Below are positions 22,201 to 33,395 of a stretch of DNA of 64,000 nucleotides, piece by piece. Position 1 is the stretch's first letter. Each line of letters starts with the position of its first letter. The notes beneath the pieces are model-generated. The model was given only the letters and a program-made list of their open reading frames with translations. It had not been told where the DNA came from and did no database searches. A program made the translations under genes and the position numbers. This DNA comes from Chrysoperla carnea (Eukaryota; Arthropoda; Insecta; Neuroptera; Chrysopidae), in the NCBI RefSeq assembly GCF_905475395.1, contig NC_058337.1:93862368-93926367 (forward strand), given 5' to 3'.

Positions 22201-24784
22201 AATACAATATTTTGTATTTGGGAAAATAGTCAAAAATGCTACGTTTTCTTTCATATTAAAAGTTTTTGCCCCAAAAAGTATTAATATGAATAATGTCCTT
22301 TTTTGTTACTCTAATAAGGTCAAATCCTGGGTATCGATGATGTGCCTTATGATTCACAACAAATTTTGTATGGATTAGGCTACATCGATTGTAGAAAAAG
22401 TTTTGAGAAGTTTCATTTTAGATGCTTCACAGTTTTTGATCAAGAAATGTTTTTATGTTTCTTAGGAGCATCTGTATCGATACAGTTGTTTTGATGACAA
22501 AAAGTTTGAATTTTTCATTCCACGTGTTTGGTGCTTACTAAAACGGTATTCAACATTTTTGGGCACGACGAGCACAAGTGCAGAATCAAATGACACACAG
22601 TCATCACTTCCAGCAACAGTGTTTGAATGTTTGAATCGAATGTTTGGAGTCAGTTTCGAATGTTTTGCATCACCATTGAACTGCTATTTTAAACAGTATT
22701 GTTCTGCGTTTGCTGATACTGATGCATATTTCGGTTCCAGAGGGTAAGTTTTTTATATTAATTTTTATATCTTATATATTATTATTATAAATACAAGATT
22801 ATTTTAAGTTTAACTCAAAGTTTGTTTTAATGGTTAGAAAAAGTTTTGAGACAAATGTTTATAAAATATCTAATTAGTAAATTTTCACTAATCCGCTCGC
22901 CCATTTGTGTCTGTTAATATGATAACTCAAAATCAAAAAGAGATAGTGTATTAATAGCTCTTTCTAGAGCTTAATAGTGATTGAAGTTCGTAGATAACCA
23001 AAATCTGTCCAAAAGGTTGATCGCAAAAATTTATCTTTAAAACGTAAGAGATTGAAGATAATTTCAAAGACAAAAAATGCCTTTTAAAAAGTGTTTAATC
23101 CTTGTTACTTGCACCAAGCTGAATTAGAAATCTATAAAATTTTATTTTTTAATTGTTTGCACAAACGGGTTTGCGCTAACGATTTGAATGTGTATGAAGC
23201 CCATATTAAATTTTAGGTGAACAATTACAACTTTTAATTTTTGTTTTTGTGTGTTTTTAGACCATTTTTAGAGTTAAAAGCTGTGTCAGGTTCATTTGAA
23301 TGTAACCCACCGTACTGTGAAGAATTGATTGATGCAGCTGTTAAACATATTGAAAGATTACTTGCCGATTCAAGTGAACCACTTAGTTTTATATTATTCT
23401 TACGAGAAGGAGTTGAACCTTTACCACCTGTACATTTAAAATTAGATAACAGTCATTATAAACGACGACAAGTTGTTGTACCTGCCATGGAGCATGAATA
23501 TCGACACGGATTACAGCATGTACTAAGCAAGTAAGTTGAAATAATGTTATTAAAGTTTTTAAGCAAGTTAATTTAAGACTCAAGAAAATAAACGTCACTT
23601 TAACAGTGACGCTATTTTTATTTACAAAATATATAACAAAGTAAACATGATAGTAACATTAACAATACATCATTAATTATTTAGATAGTTAATAGTAAGT
23701 ACATAATCAGTTTATTATGCATAAAGTCTTAATATAAATATTATCAAAGATAATAAATGAGAACTCTAGGATATTTCGAAATAAATTTCGATTTTTGCCC
23801 CAATTTCCTAGATCAATTTTTTTGTATTTTATATATACGTATTTCGACTGCCATGTAGTCATCATTAGCATAGCAAATGGCGCTAAAGCCCGGGGTGGGC
23901 CTTGGCCTCCTCTACAATACGCCTCCAAGCAAAGCGGTCCTTGACTGCAGATCCCCATCCAGTGACTCTCATCACCTTCAAGTCACCCAGCACCTGGTCC
24001 AACCATCTGAGTCGAGGTCTTCCTCTTCTTCTAGTGGCATATGTCTTTGCTTCAAGTATTTTCTTTGGCATTCGTGTGTTTTCCATTCTCTGAACGTGTC
24101 CGAACCACCTGAGTCTTTGTAAGAATTAATAGGAGTAATCACGACTAGCTAATTATTACTGATGATGACTACATGGTAGTCGAAATACAAAAAAACAAAC
24201 ATTCATAATAAGAGTAATCACGACTAGCTAATTCTTACTGATGATGACTACATGGTAGTCGAAATACGTATTTATAAAATACAAAAAACTGATCTAGGAA
24301 ATTGGGACAAAAATCGAAATTTATTACAAAGTCTTAAGTTTGATACAATAAAATTCTATCCCTAAAATTCGTGGATGAAAATTTTTCTTTGAAATAAATT
24401 AAATGTTTTCAAATGAGTTTTATCTTCAAGTGAATATTTCAGCGAAAAGCATTTATTATTATGTTTGTTTGAACTTGTTGGTTATGAAATTTCTCGGTTT
24501 TGTAACGGGATTGACCCATATTTTGATTTAGATCTGAGTTAAATGTTCGATCACCATATGGGACAATGGTCATTTGGTTACAAAATGCAGCTGGGTATCA
24601 ACGATGGGGACCAACAGAAGAGCGCGTGGAAGCATTACTGGATGCATGGCGACCAGGTCGTGAACGTGAACGTGATCGACAAGAATTATTAAGCCCGACG
24701 CCGCATCGAGGATCTCAAACGACAGATGTTGTTACTGAACAATCATCCCCTTCAAAACATATAACGCCACCTATAAATCCTTAG
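19256..24784 (+). CDS. PCIF1: PCIF1 (CAPAM), cap-specific m6Am methyltransferase, six exons
   Basis: Binds the phosphorylated RNA polymerase II tail through a WW domain. In vertebrates it N6-methylates 2'-O-methyladenosine next to the m7G cap. Exons are 19256-19755, 20166-20577, 20646-20960, 22466-22743, 23261-23530 and 24532-24784. All six use GT-AG boundaries and join in frame to about 675 aa (human 704). The WW domain is about residues 58-93 (W67, YFW 79-81, W90). Next come the helical PCIF1 core ([33 protein letters not shown]) and the catalytic GSFECNPPY at about 512-520. The human motif is NPPF, so the last aromatic differs. The end is Arg-rich and Ser/Pro-rich. The ATG at 19256 is preferred because in-frame codons upstream lack an ATG. 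AATAAA at 25078-25083 is the likely poly(A) signal. Introns 3 and 5 carry mobile sequence. Confidence 0.95.
21098..21545. mobile_element. Inverted-repeat (MITE-like) element in PCIF1 intron 3
   Basis: The left arm near 21120-21240 pairs with the right arm near 21400-21530. Landmarks are AACTCATTTGAAAAGGTTTC (21168) facing GAGAAACCCTTTCAAATGAG (21451), GGAACGGGAG facing a CCCTATTCC block, and a TGGCGGAG block facing CTACCGCCTCC. Arm identity is moderate. It carries no transposase and appears as an old, decayed element. Confidence 0.6.
23735..24120 (-). mobile_element. 3' end of an RTE-like non-LTR retroelement with ORF tail, PCIF1 intron 5
   Basis: The minus-strand frame at 23883-24086 reads [14 protein letters not shown] followed by [14 protein letters not shown] and a stop. 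This is the well-known carboxyl end of RTE-type reverse transcriptase proteins. Past the stop, toward lower coordinates, follows a 3' untranslated block with GATGACTACATGGCAGTCGA and an AAATTGGGGCAAAAATCGAA stretch, ending near 23735. It is strongly 5' truncated, so inactive. It sits antisense to PCIF1 transcription. Confidence 0.75.
24125..24345 (+). mobile_element. Second 3' end of the same retroelement family, inverted, with a 79-bp tandem duplication
   Basis: It carries the same 3' untranslated block as the neighbour at 23735-24120 but on the opposite strand, so the two form a tail-out inverted repeat. The piece GAGTAATCACGACTAGC... TAGTCGAAATAC occurs twice, starting at 24133 and 24212 (period 79). 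The distal part (GATCTAGGAAATTGGGACAA) matches the neighbour's end at about 90 percent by eye. No protein-coding part remains. Confidence 0.7.
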
Positions 24785-25374
24785 TGATAAATTTACCCCC
24801 AAGTATGTGATAGTTTTATTGAAGTATAATTTTTATTAAAAAAATGGATGTCACAAACATTTGCAAACTTCCCTGAAGCTTTAGTTTTAACATTTAACTA
24901 TTTTAATGTACAAATAATTGCTTCTTTTATGGGATTATTTCTATAATTAGCTTTTATAACGCGGTTTAGGTAATTCTAACTGGAATGATTTTAGCTGGTG
25001 CTAATCGGAAATATTGAATTGGGTATTATCATAAATCCCAATTGTCATATCATTTTTGAATGCTATTAATCCAAGAAAATAAACATATTTCTTGCAATAA
25101 TTTATTATAATCTTAAAATTTAAATTTAGCGCATAGTAATAGTGTTGAAAATGTTCTGTGTTTTCCATTCGCAAATTCTCATCGATCTGAGCGGTACCGT
25201 GATTTAGTTTGAAATCACGAATTATGCAAATACACTTTAAAACATCAATTTTTCTACACTAAACATTAAGTAATAACTTTTAGCAGAGGTAAAATTCAAA
25301 GGTGTGTGAGGTGTCTTTTCGTAGGAGTACGCATTTGTGGAGGTCAGGTATGTGAAAAATGATCTTTTTTTTAC

Positions 25375-25925
25375 TGTGTATATATGAAATATATATCAAA
25401 GTATAGAAAGTTTAGTCCCAAGTTTGTAATGCTTAATATTGACGCTAAGAACAAAATTTTGGCACAGATGTTCATAAACTCCCCTAATTAGCCCATTTTC
25501 AGTTGTCTGTTCGTCATCACGATAACTCAAAAACGAAAAGATGAAATTTTTATTGTGTGCTCAAGACATAAACAGTGAGGTTGAGTTCGTAAATGAAAAA
25601 CATAGGTCCATTGGGTCTTGAGTCCGCCAGGCCCATTATGTGAACCGATAGAGATAGAAAAAAAAGTTGAAATATAAAAAAAAAAAACTTTTGTTTGAAA
25701 TATTTTTTTTGTTAACATTACTATTTATCCGTGAGGGCGTAAATTAGAGCGAAAATTTGGCGTCCATTTTCTCCAAAACTTTAAAAGATAGGGAGTTGAT
25801 GAAAAGATAGTGAAATTTTGCAGGTAGCTTCAGTCTTCTGAAAGTTGTTCACTAACACTTTCTATACAGGGTCAGTTTCAACAATTAACTCAGTCAATTG
25901 TTTGTTTTCATTTGTTTTATGATGA
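25375..25925 (-). repeat. Family A dispersed repeat, long-left subtype
   Basis: In the orientation of the better-preserved copies it runs from AACAAACAATTGACTGAG to GTATACCTTGATATATTTCA. This copy is reversed: ATATATATCAAAGTATAG at the left, ATTAACTCAGTCAATTG at the right. It includes the TTCTCCAAAACTTTAAAAGA block that marks the long-left subtype. Confidence 0.8.
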
Positions 25926-28900
25926 ATTATGTTAAAACTCGCAGATTAGATAAAAATAAGAGTAAAATTTTCGTATAGAAAATCGTACCTCACAATCCTT
26001 CAAAGCGCACTTTTTTTCTCGATTAGTGAATATTTACGGTTCATTGAAAACTCGCTGCAACATTAAACCCGCACCTTAACTCAAATCAATGATGAATTTT
26101 TACTAATAGTAAGTGCTAAATTAAAATTTTGAGCCTTTAATAAGCTATTTTAAGCTATGTTGATGTTTATGTTAAATTTTCCTGGATCTTAAGATTTGTA
26201 TCGAATAGGATAAAAAAAAGTGTATAGAATTTAGATACACCTGTGTTTGTTCAAACTTATAAGTGACATCACATCATTTCGGTCGTGTTGCTTTAGAATA
26301 ATTATGTAAATATTATTATATAAAACGTTTAAAAATTATGAAAAAATCTTTGTAAATAATTTTATATTTTGGATTGACAATATAAAAAACAAAAACGAGT
26401 TTATACTTTTTTTAAAGTTTTGTTTTGGTACTTAAAATTTTATATAAATTGGGTGTAATATTATTGATTGGTTATGTTTTTTGAATTCGATTTTGAATGA
26501 ATAATATGTTTTTATTTTGGATACTACTACCTACAGTTTTAATTGGGTCAAAGGATATGCACTCCATCCCTATATTTTGAAAACAATTACAAAAATAAGA
26601 CGCATCTGCTTATCTAGGATCATGTTTTTTTTTTGTAGATGATTTTGAAAATAAGTTGTATGTCTCACTCAACAATCAGAATCTAGAGTCTTGTTATCAC
26701 GGGTAGGGGTGGATTTGGTCCTTTTTTGGACGATAAATTTACAATTTTACTAGTTAGTTTACAAACTGACGGAAATTACAATATTAATAAAATATAAAAA
26801 AGTATCCTATATTTAATTCTGCTCTAGTGAAGTAAAAGTAAAGAAGGCCTACTTTTCTCATTTTATTATGTTAAAATATTGGAAACGTGATCTGCGTTTT
26901 TTAAAGTAATCCGTTTTTAAAATAAAAAAATTGGAATGTTCTAATATCCGTTCATTTCTCGAATAAGAATACATTAGAACTTTGATAAAGTCTACTGTAT
27001 TTTTATTCACTTAAGTTTAAGCGAAAACTTATTTAAGTAATGGAAATTTAAAAGCTCATATTATTTTATTTATTGAGATTTAAAAACATATTGATAAAAT
27101 AATTGGCGTTTTCTTACATATCTGCTGAGTTGATGACTGAATTGAGATTTGTTGGAGGATTATACGTTAACGAGGTTCTACTGTACAATCAAAATAATTT
27201 CTTAATCAGTTTTGTTTAATTTAATAGACTAGTAAAATTATTACTTCAACAATATTGCATTTTTTAATACCTGCCAAACAATACATAGTACAATGGAATG
27301 AGCGGAAAAAATATACACTCTCAATTTTATTGATGGATAATTACGTTTTGCTATGTGGTAAACACTTCAGCTTAGTATATAATTTAGGTTATAGCTTTGC
27401 AGTTTCTCTAAGCTGAAGTTTGTGCGGGACGTATAGTTCCGTTAAAAAAAGCGATGATCCACAAAAGTTCGTCAATAGTTGATCAATAATAATTATTTTT
27501 ATGAGAATTTTTGTAGATTGCCGTGTTTTTTTTAATAGGACTATGACAGAAACGAAAAATGAGGCACTTCAACCTGTGACTATTTTACGATCTACATTTG
27601 CATTTCCTCAAAAATATACTACCGATGCATGTATTGGAGAGTCATGTAGTATAAACTCAGTCTCAAATTTTACCACTTAATATTAGTTCAATTACATGAC
27701 AAAGAATATTTAATTTAATTTGTTCAAAAAAGTTACAAAATTTGTAAAACACAAATCATATCAAGATAGTTTTTCTTTAATCACTACTTGCATATTTGCT
27801 AGATTTGAGAGAAATGGTTCTAACACCTAAGTTTATTGTATACGTAGAAAAATGATGTACAAAAACTACTGGAATTTGGTTAATTATTTCCAGTCTCTTT
27901 TCCTCACTAATATGATTCCAAAAATTTATAATATTTATATCTAAAAAATATGCAAAATTAAAGATAAAATATAAATCTGCTGTTCTACCATTTTTAAGTG
28001 ATGGCTACCGTGTCTTACACGGAATGAATATTTAAAAATTTTGTACTCATGAAATTAAAGTCATTGATTGAGCTCTTATTCTTTATTCTATGCGAATATT
28101 CACTCGTACTAGACGATTCAATTTGTTTTTGTGATTTGGGGTAATAATAAAATGTGGTCAATTTACCCATTGACATATAGTTCTAGACAGACGGACACAT
28201 AATAGTCTTAGCACGGAAGATTGAACTTTACACTACTATAAATTGTATTTTTGAAAAACAAGGTTTTTTTCGTTATGATTGTATGTCCAATATTATACGT
28301 TGATGAATCTGTTGTAATATTAAATGTAAAAAATTTATAATAATGTGTAATGAATCATAATATACTAAGAGTCAAAGTTTCCAGTTTTCGACGTGACCTG
28401 GACTTCTTACATTATCGTATCTAAAATCGAGGAAAGTAATGTAAAATGGAATAACGCCAACTTTTCGTGTTAAGATGCTATTAAGTTATAGAAGTTCATT
28501 GAAAAAATGCTAATCGTTTTTGTTTTATAAGATTCCATGACATCTCTGGAAACTTCTTAATGATGATTAAGACCATTATTGAAAATAAAATGACCAACAA
28601 TTTTTTAAGGATGCAATAACTTTTTTAAAGGATCGAACTTCCTTCTAAAAACGAAAAGATAACATAACTCGTAAGTTAATGTAAGAAGTCTAGTGCACAA
28701 CGAACAACGAATATTTGATGAATCTGGCTCTTAGCATATAATTAATACTATCTTATGTATCTCCCGTTCAAAAAAAAAGAAAAAAAAAACTTGACAAAAA
28801 ATTTTTAAGTAAAAAACGGAATATAATAAGCTAATAATTATTTATTTTAATATTAATAATTTTAATTAATTGATTAATTACATATTAAAAATCTTTCACA

Positions 28901-29385
28901 CGAGTGTCACTTTTTTTTTGAGACGGAGATATTTGGTAAGTGCTTACTTTTTGTATTAGATATACTGTTTTGTTATCACATGGCTCAATGATTTAAACAC
29001 ACACTGTATAAATAAATATTCATAAAATTGAAAAAGATTATGTTAACATATAGCACAAGTAATGAAGAAAATAACTAATTAAAACTTTGACTTAAAATAT
29101 TTTAGCAACTCGCAGGAAATTTGTTAATAGGTAAAGAAAAAAAGTAGAAACTAGCATATGTCAACCGATTTTGATGCCAGAAACTTTTTTTTTCGCATAT
29201 TATTTTACATCCTTTCAAATATATTTCGAAATATCCTAGAATTCTCATTTATTATCTTTAATAATATTTATATCCTTTCAAATACCTATAACAAATTTTC
29301 AGGGGGTTGCTATAATTTTTGAGCTAAAAATTTATATTTCTCGATTATTTATATTTAGAAAAAAGTGTATTTACAAAAATATTAC

Positions 29386-29417
29386 TTAAGGTAGTTCCAT
29401 TGCTTGAACTACCTTAA
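29386..29417. repeat. Perfect 12-bp hairpin
   Basis: TTAAGGTAGTTC at 29386-29397 and GAACTACCTTAA at 29406-29417 are exact reverse complements around the loop CATTGCTT. The function is unknown. Confidence 0.85.
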
Positions 29418-32409
29418 TTTAAAAAACGCATTTTAGAAGTCAACATTTTAATATCAGTTGTTGATTTTAAATTTCATTTATATATTTTATTAAAACGATT
29501 GGTTAATAGGTGCCATATTTTGAACATATCGAAAACTAATAATACTTAATAGAGGCAAATTTCTTAGAAACCAGACAATATTAAGGTTATATGTGCACTT
29601 TAATTATGGAGGGTAGAGATAAGAAATTCCATCTTAAAAAGGGTGAAAGTAAAAAAGTATCCAGCTGAAAACATTAAATGACAGTTCTAGAATTGTCCAA
29701 AATGGTGCTTGCTTTGGAAGAGTGTGTTTTATGTGAGCTTTTCTATCCTATTATAATAACTTGTTTAGTTTTCTGTTTTACTCTACTTTGAGTACTTTTT
29801 TTTAAATTTTCAATTTAATTTCATTTTTTCAATTATGTTTTTTGACGGACATTTTTTAATACTCTAAGATGGTCTTTCTCACCTGTACTATCCATAACTC
29901 CAATGATGAATTAAAATGTTATTAATTGTACCTTGCTAAAATTTTCGCAAGATTTACAGGTTCTGAGCAAATAAAAATGGAATGAGATACTTATGTGCGA
30001 TTTTAAATATTGACTTCAATTTACTTAATTGAATATTAACAGTGCGCATATGACAGTATATAATTAGTAATAAGCATTTATGACGTATGTTAATCACATT
30101 AACCAATCAACTTTCAACATAAATGTTGCATATATATTTATCTTCGATCCACTTTACCGTGTTCAAAGCAGCTGATAGTGACATGAGTATAGCTAATGTA
30201 TCGATTCAATTACGTTTTTCTATAATATAGTTAAATAAAATATATTACTGGAGCGCAATAGAGCTGAAACCGTCTCGAATATTCCACGATAATGTGAATC
30301 GAACCTTAAGGGCGATCACACACGATAAGAATTTTAAGAAATTCTTATCATATGTGAGCAATCTAAAATGGTTTGGTTAAAACATTTGACTATCCATAGG
30401 ATTTAATTACTGTGGAAAAATACATTAAAAGCTAAGATGCAGTATTTTTCCTTGTTTTAAATATGAATCCACTTCTTAACATAGAAAATGTTTACGCCCT
30501 ATGTTAGTAGTTGTACTTTGTCAATAGAATAATTTCTGGCATTGTACATTAATCGAAAGCTATATGTATTAATTTCCTATGTTAACACAGGGATCATACG
30601 TGGCACTATACGAGTAAAGCAGAAAATATTTACTTTTTTTTATTTTAATGAAATTTTTGTATTTAATGGCAGACAGGAAGATTGCAGAAAGTCATTCAAT
30701 TATAATTATAAACAATACTTTTTTTTTTATCGCAAAGCGTAACAGTATCCACATGCTTGAGGTAGACGAAGAGAAAGTAAAGATCGGAGCATCACATTTA
30801 AATAAAAATAATATTTATTAACAATGTCAAAACTTTTATTCTACTGTATCACGTCAAATGTTTTTACCAATACAATTTTTCTTAACATAAATTCATTAAA
30901 CTCACAAAAATCATATTGTTGTATATTGCAAAACTATTTTTATTCCATTTATAAAATTTATGTAAATAATTTTCACAAAGTAATGAAACAACTACAAAAG
31001 AAAATTAACATTAAATTAAACAGAACGGTATTATTATCTAGCTTAGTGACAAAAATAAAATTTTAAATGTATATATTATATATTAAAGAAATTTTAGAAT
31101 ATTTGTAAATTACAAAAATAATATATATATAAACACTGGTAGAGAAATAAACTTTAAAAAATTTATTATATGCACAGATAGATCAAAAGCTGGTAACACA
31201 ATTTTGAGTAGATATTTCAGATATTTTAAAAATTAATACAGTTTTTTAAATGTCTGATTAAGGGCTCATCCCACCGTGAATCGTAAATATCTTGCCAGTG
31301 AAAGCTGGTGATTATGAATACTTCACGAGTATTTTACAAATATATATTGTTGAGTAATAAATTTGACCTTATAAACCTATATCTTACATCCAAGATGAAA
31401 TTATAAAGTACCTGTATTAAAATTTCTGTAAAAATTAATAAACATTTTCTCGGCTACTAATGTTATTAAAGCTCATACAGGAATGTTTTATTGGTTTTTT
31501 TTTTTTTTTTTGTAAAATAATTTTTAGAAGTATTGTACGCTTCCAAACTTCATAATAAATTAAGATATAAAATTTCTCAAAATTTAAACCCTTAGTGCAA
31601 AGTGTTACTGAATGATAAAACTTTTGGGAAATTGATTCAAATTATTTTGTATGAGCTGTTTGGGATAAAGATTCGTCCATTTCTTTGCAGAGATACGGCT
31701 GCTTGAAATTTCGTTATAATTCCTGAGTATATTTGGAACAATAATGTTAGCGAAATTAGTAAGAATTTTAAAATATGGACAAACAAGACACGCTATAATT
31801 TCTGGAATGCGTTCATTGTATATTAAATCTAGGCTTTAAAAAAAGCCACTTTAGTGTTTTATGAACAAACCTGATCAATCGTTCCATTTCCTGCAAAATG
31901 TTTAGAGTGCTTAGAATACTGATAGGTACCTTTAGTTAAGGGAAGCGTAGTAGAGAAAATTGAGTTCCCAGCTCTTGTTCTATTTAGAGAGGAAAAACAT
32001 TTTAAGTTGATTTATAAATTTTATATTAATAATACATATTTGTATTGTTTAAATTCATATGAAAAAAAAAAAAAAAACGATATATTTAAAAAAATTAATT
32101 ATTAAGCCAAAATTTGATAATTTTCCACAAATATATTCGGAAAATGAATTTTTATATTATATATATATACACCATATTGGTTGAAAATTTTTTTATGAAT
32201 TTAAACGAAATTTTTGAAAGATATCATGATTTAGTGTGCAATTATTATATGATTTTTTTCATTTTTAAAATTGATATTATCCATTTTATTTTTATGTAAA
32301 GAATATTTCTTATGAAAAATAATTTATAAAAACAAATATAAATTGTATGGTATGTTAAACATTATATAGAAATAAAATTTATTCTACAAAACATATTCAT
32401 TATTGATTT

Positions 32410-32720
32410 TCATTTCGTCTTTATAATACCCTAGAATATACCATATTCGCTATATGAGTTTTATTTCAAGCAGTTACCATAGACGATGGATATATAAATC
32501 TATAGATTGTATATATGGCTTACATTGAAAATCTAATATTATTTTTTTTACAAATATAACTATGTTAATTTACATTTAAAAAATATTTATGCAATTTCGT
32601 CTCTTATTATCACAATTTTAATGATACAAGTTAATTTGACATTTACAAGTAAAAAATTGAAAATTAGTCATAACAGCCTCCTTATCCACTGCCAAAATTA
32701 TCCACTGGAAGCGGGAGAGG
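32410..32720. repeat. Family D dispersed repeat, copy 1
   Basis: It aligns by eye with 48350-48710 in the same orientation. Shared blocks are TTACATTGAAAAT, TAATATTAT, AATTTACATTT, TTTGACATTT and AGTCATAACAGC followed by TCC and GCCAAAATT. No coding content is seen. The class is unknown. Confidence 0.6.
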
Positions 32721-33395
32721 GAGTTTTACTAGCTAAACCACGAAATTCTACTTTTTTTTGGAATCTTTTATAAGCGTTTAGTTATTATTTAATGGGAAAT
32801 ATCCTGCAGGGTAAGTTAAAAACACACAAAAAAAATTTACTACCCTCTCTAAGTTGTTCTTTATATCCAATTCAAATAGCCTTTCTCTGAAGACTTCTCC
32901 AATTTAAATCAAATTACGTCAATGTCCTTTTGTTACTCTTATTACAAGAGTTGTACTTGAAGATTCTTGTACAACTCTACATGATTCAAGGAGCAGTAAA
33001 TGAAGAAAACATCCACTTTCTTGTATTCTTATTGACATTGATCTAAGTATTACTCCTAGACGACCGCTACAACTTAACTTTCTGATCGTCACTACAGTTG
33101 AAAAATTGATATTAGTTTCTATGTCTCCACATCAAATACTGTTGTTGGAATAAGTAACCACACACACACAAATAAAAAACACATCGATAAAAATTTCTAT
33201 CTATTTATTAATTTAAAAATATTGCTTAGATCATTTAATAAATTAAATAAAAAATTATTTTATAAATTACAGTATTGTAGTACGTTTTATTATTTTACAG
33301 TTTATCATACAAAATGCAGTCTTAAAGAGTATTTCTAAAATACTTTAATTATATTTTTAATTATCTTAATCAATATTTTCTGCAAATTCTGTGGC

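Larger units (their letters stand above)
24785..33395. other. Gene-free region between convergent PCIF1 and XPG
   Basis: Both flanking genes end here, so no promoter is required. I found no coding exon: the open frames at 30542-31066 and 32114-32299 are A/T-rich and featureless. Recognisable contents are a family A repeat (25375-25925), the distal part of the RTE-like 3' end (about 29215-29290, inverted), a perfect 12-bp hairpin (29386-29417), a small inverted repeat at 30315-30360, and a family D repeat (32410-32720). TTTATT at 33286-33291 is the likely XPG poly(A) signal on the minus strand. Confidence 0.6.

Noticed and set aside
30542-32299. Several A/T-rich open frames in the PCIF1-XPG spacer
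   Set aside because: Composition-driven Phe/Ile/Asn/Lys translations without domains or splice sites.
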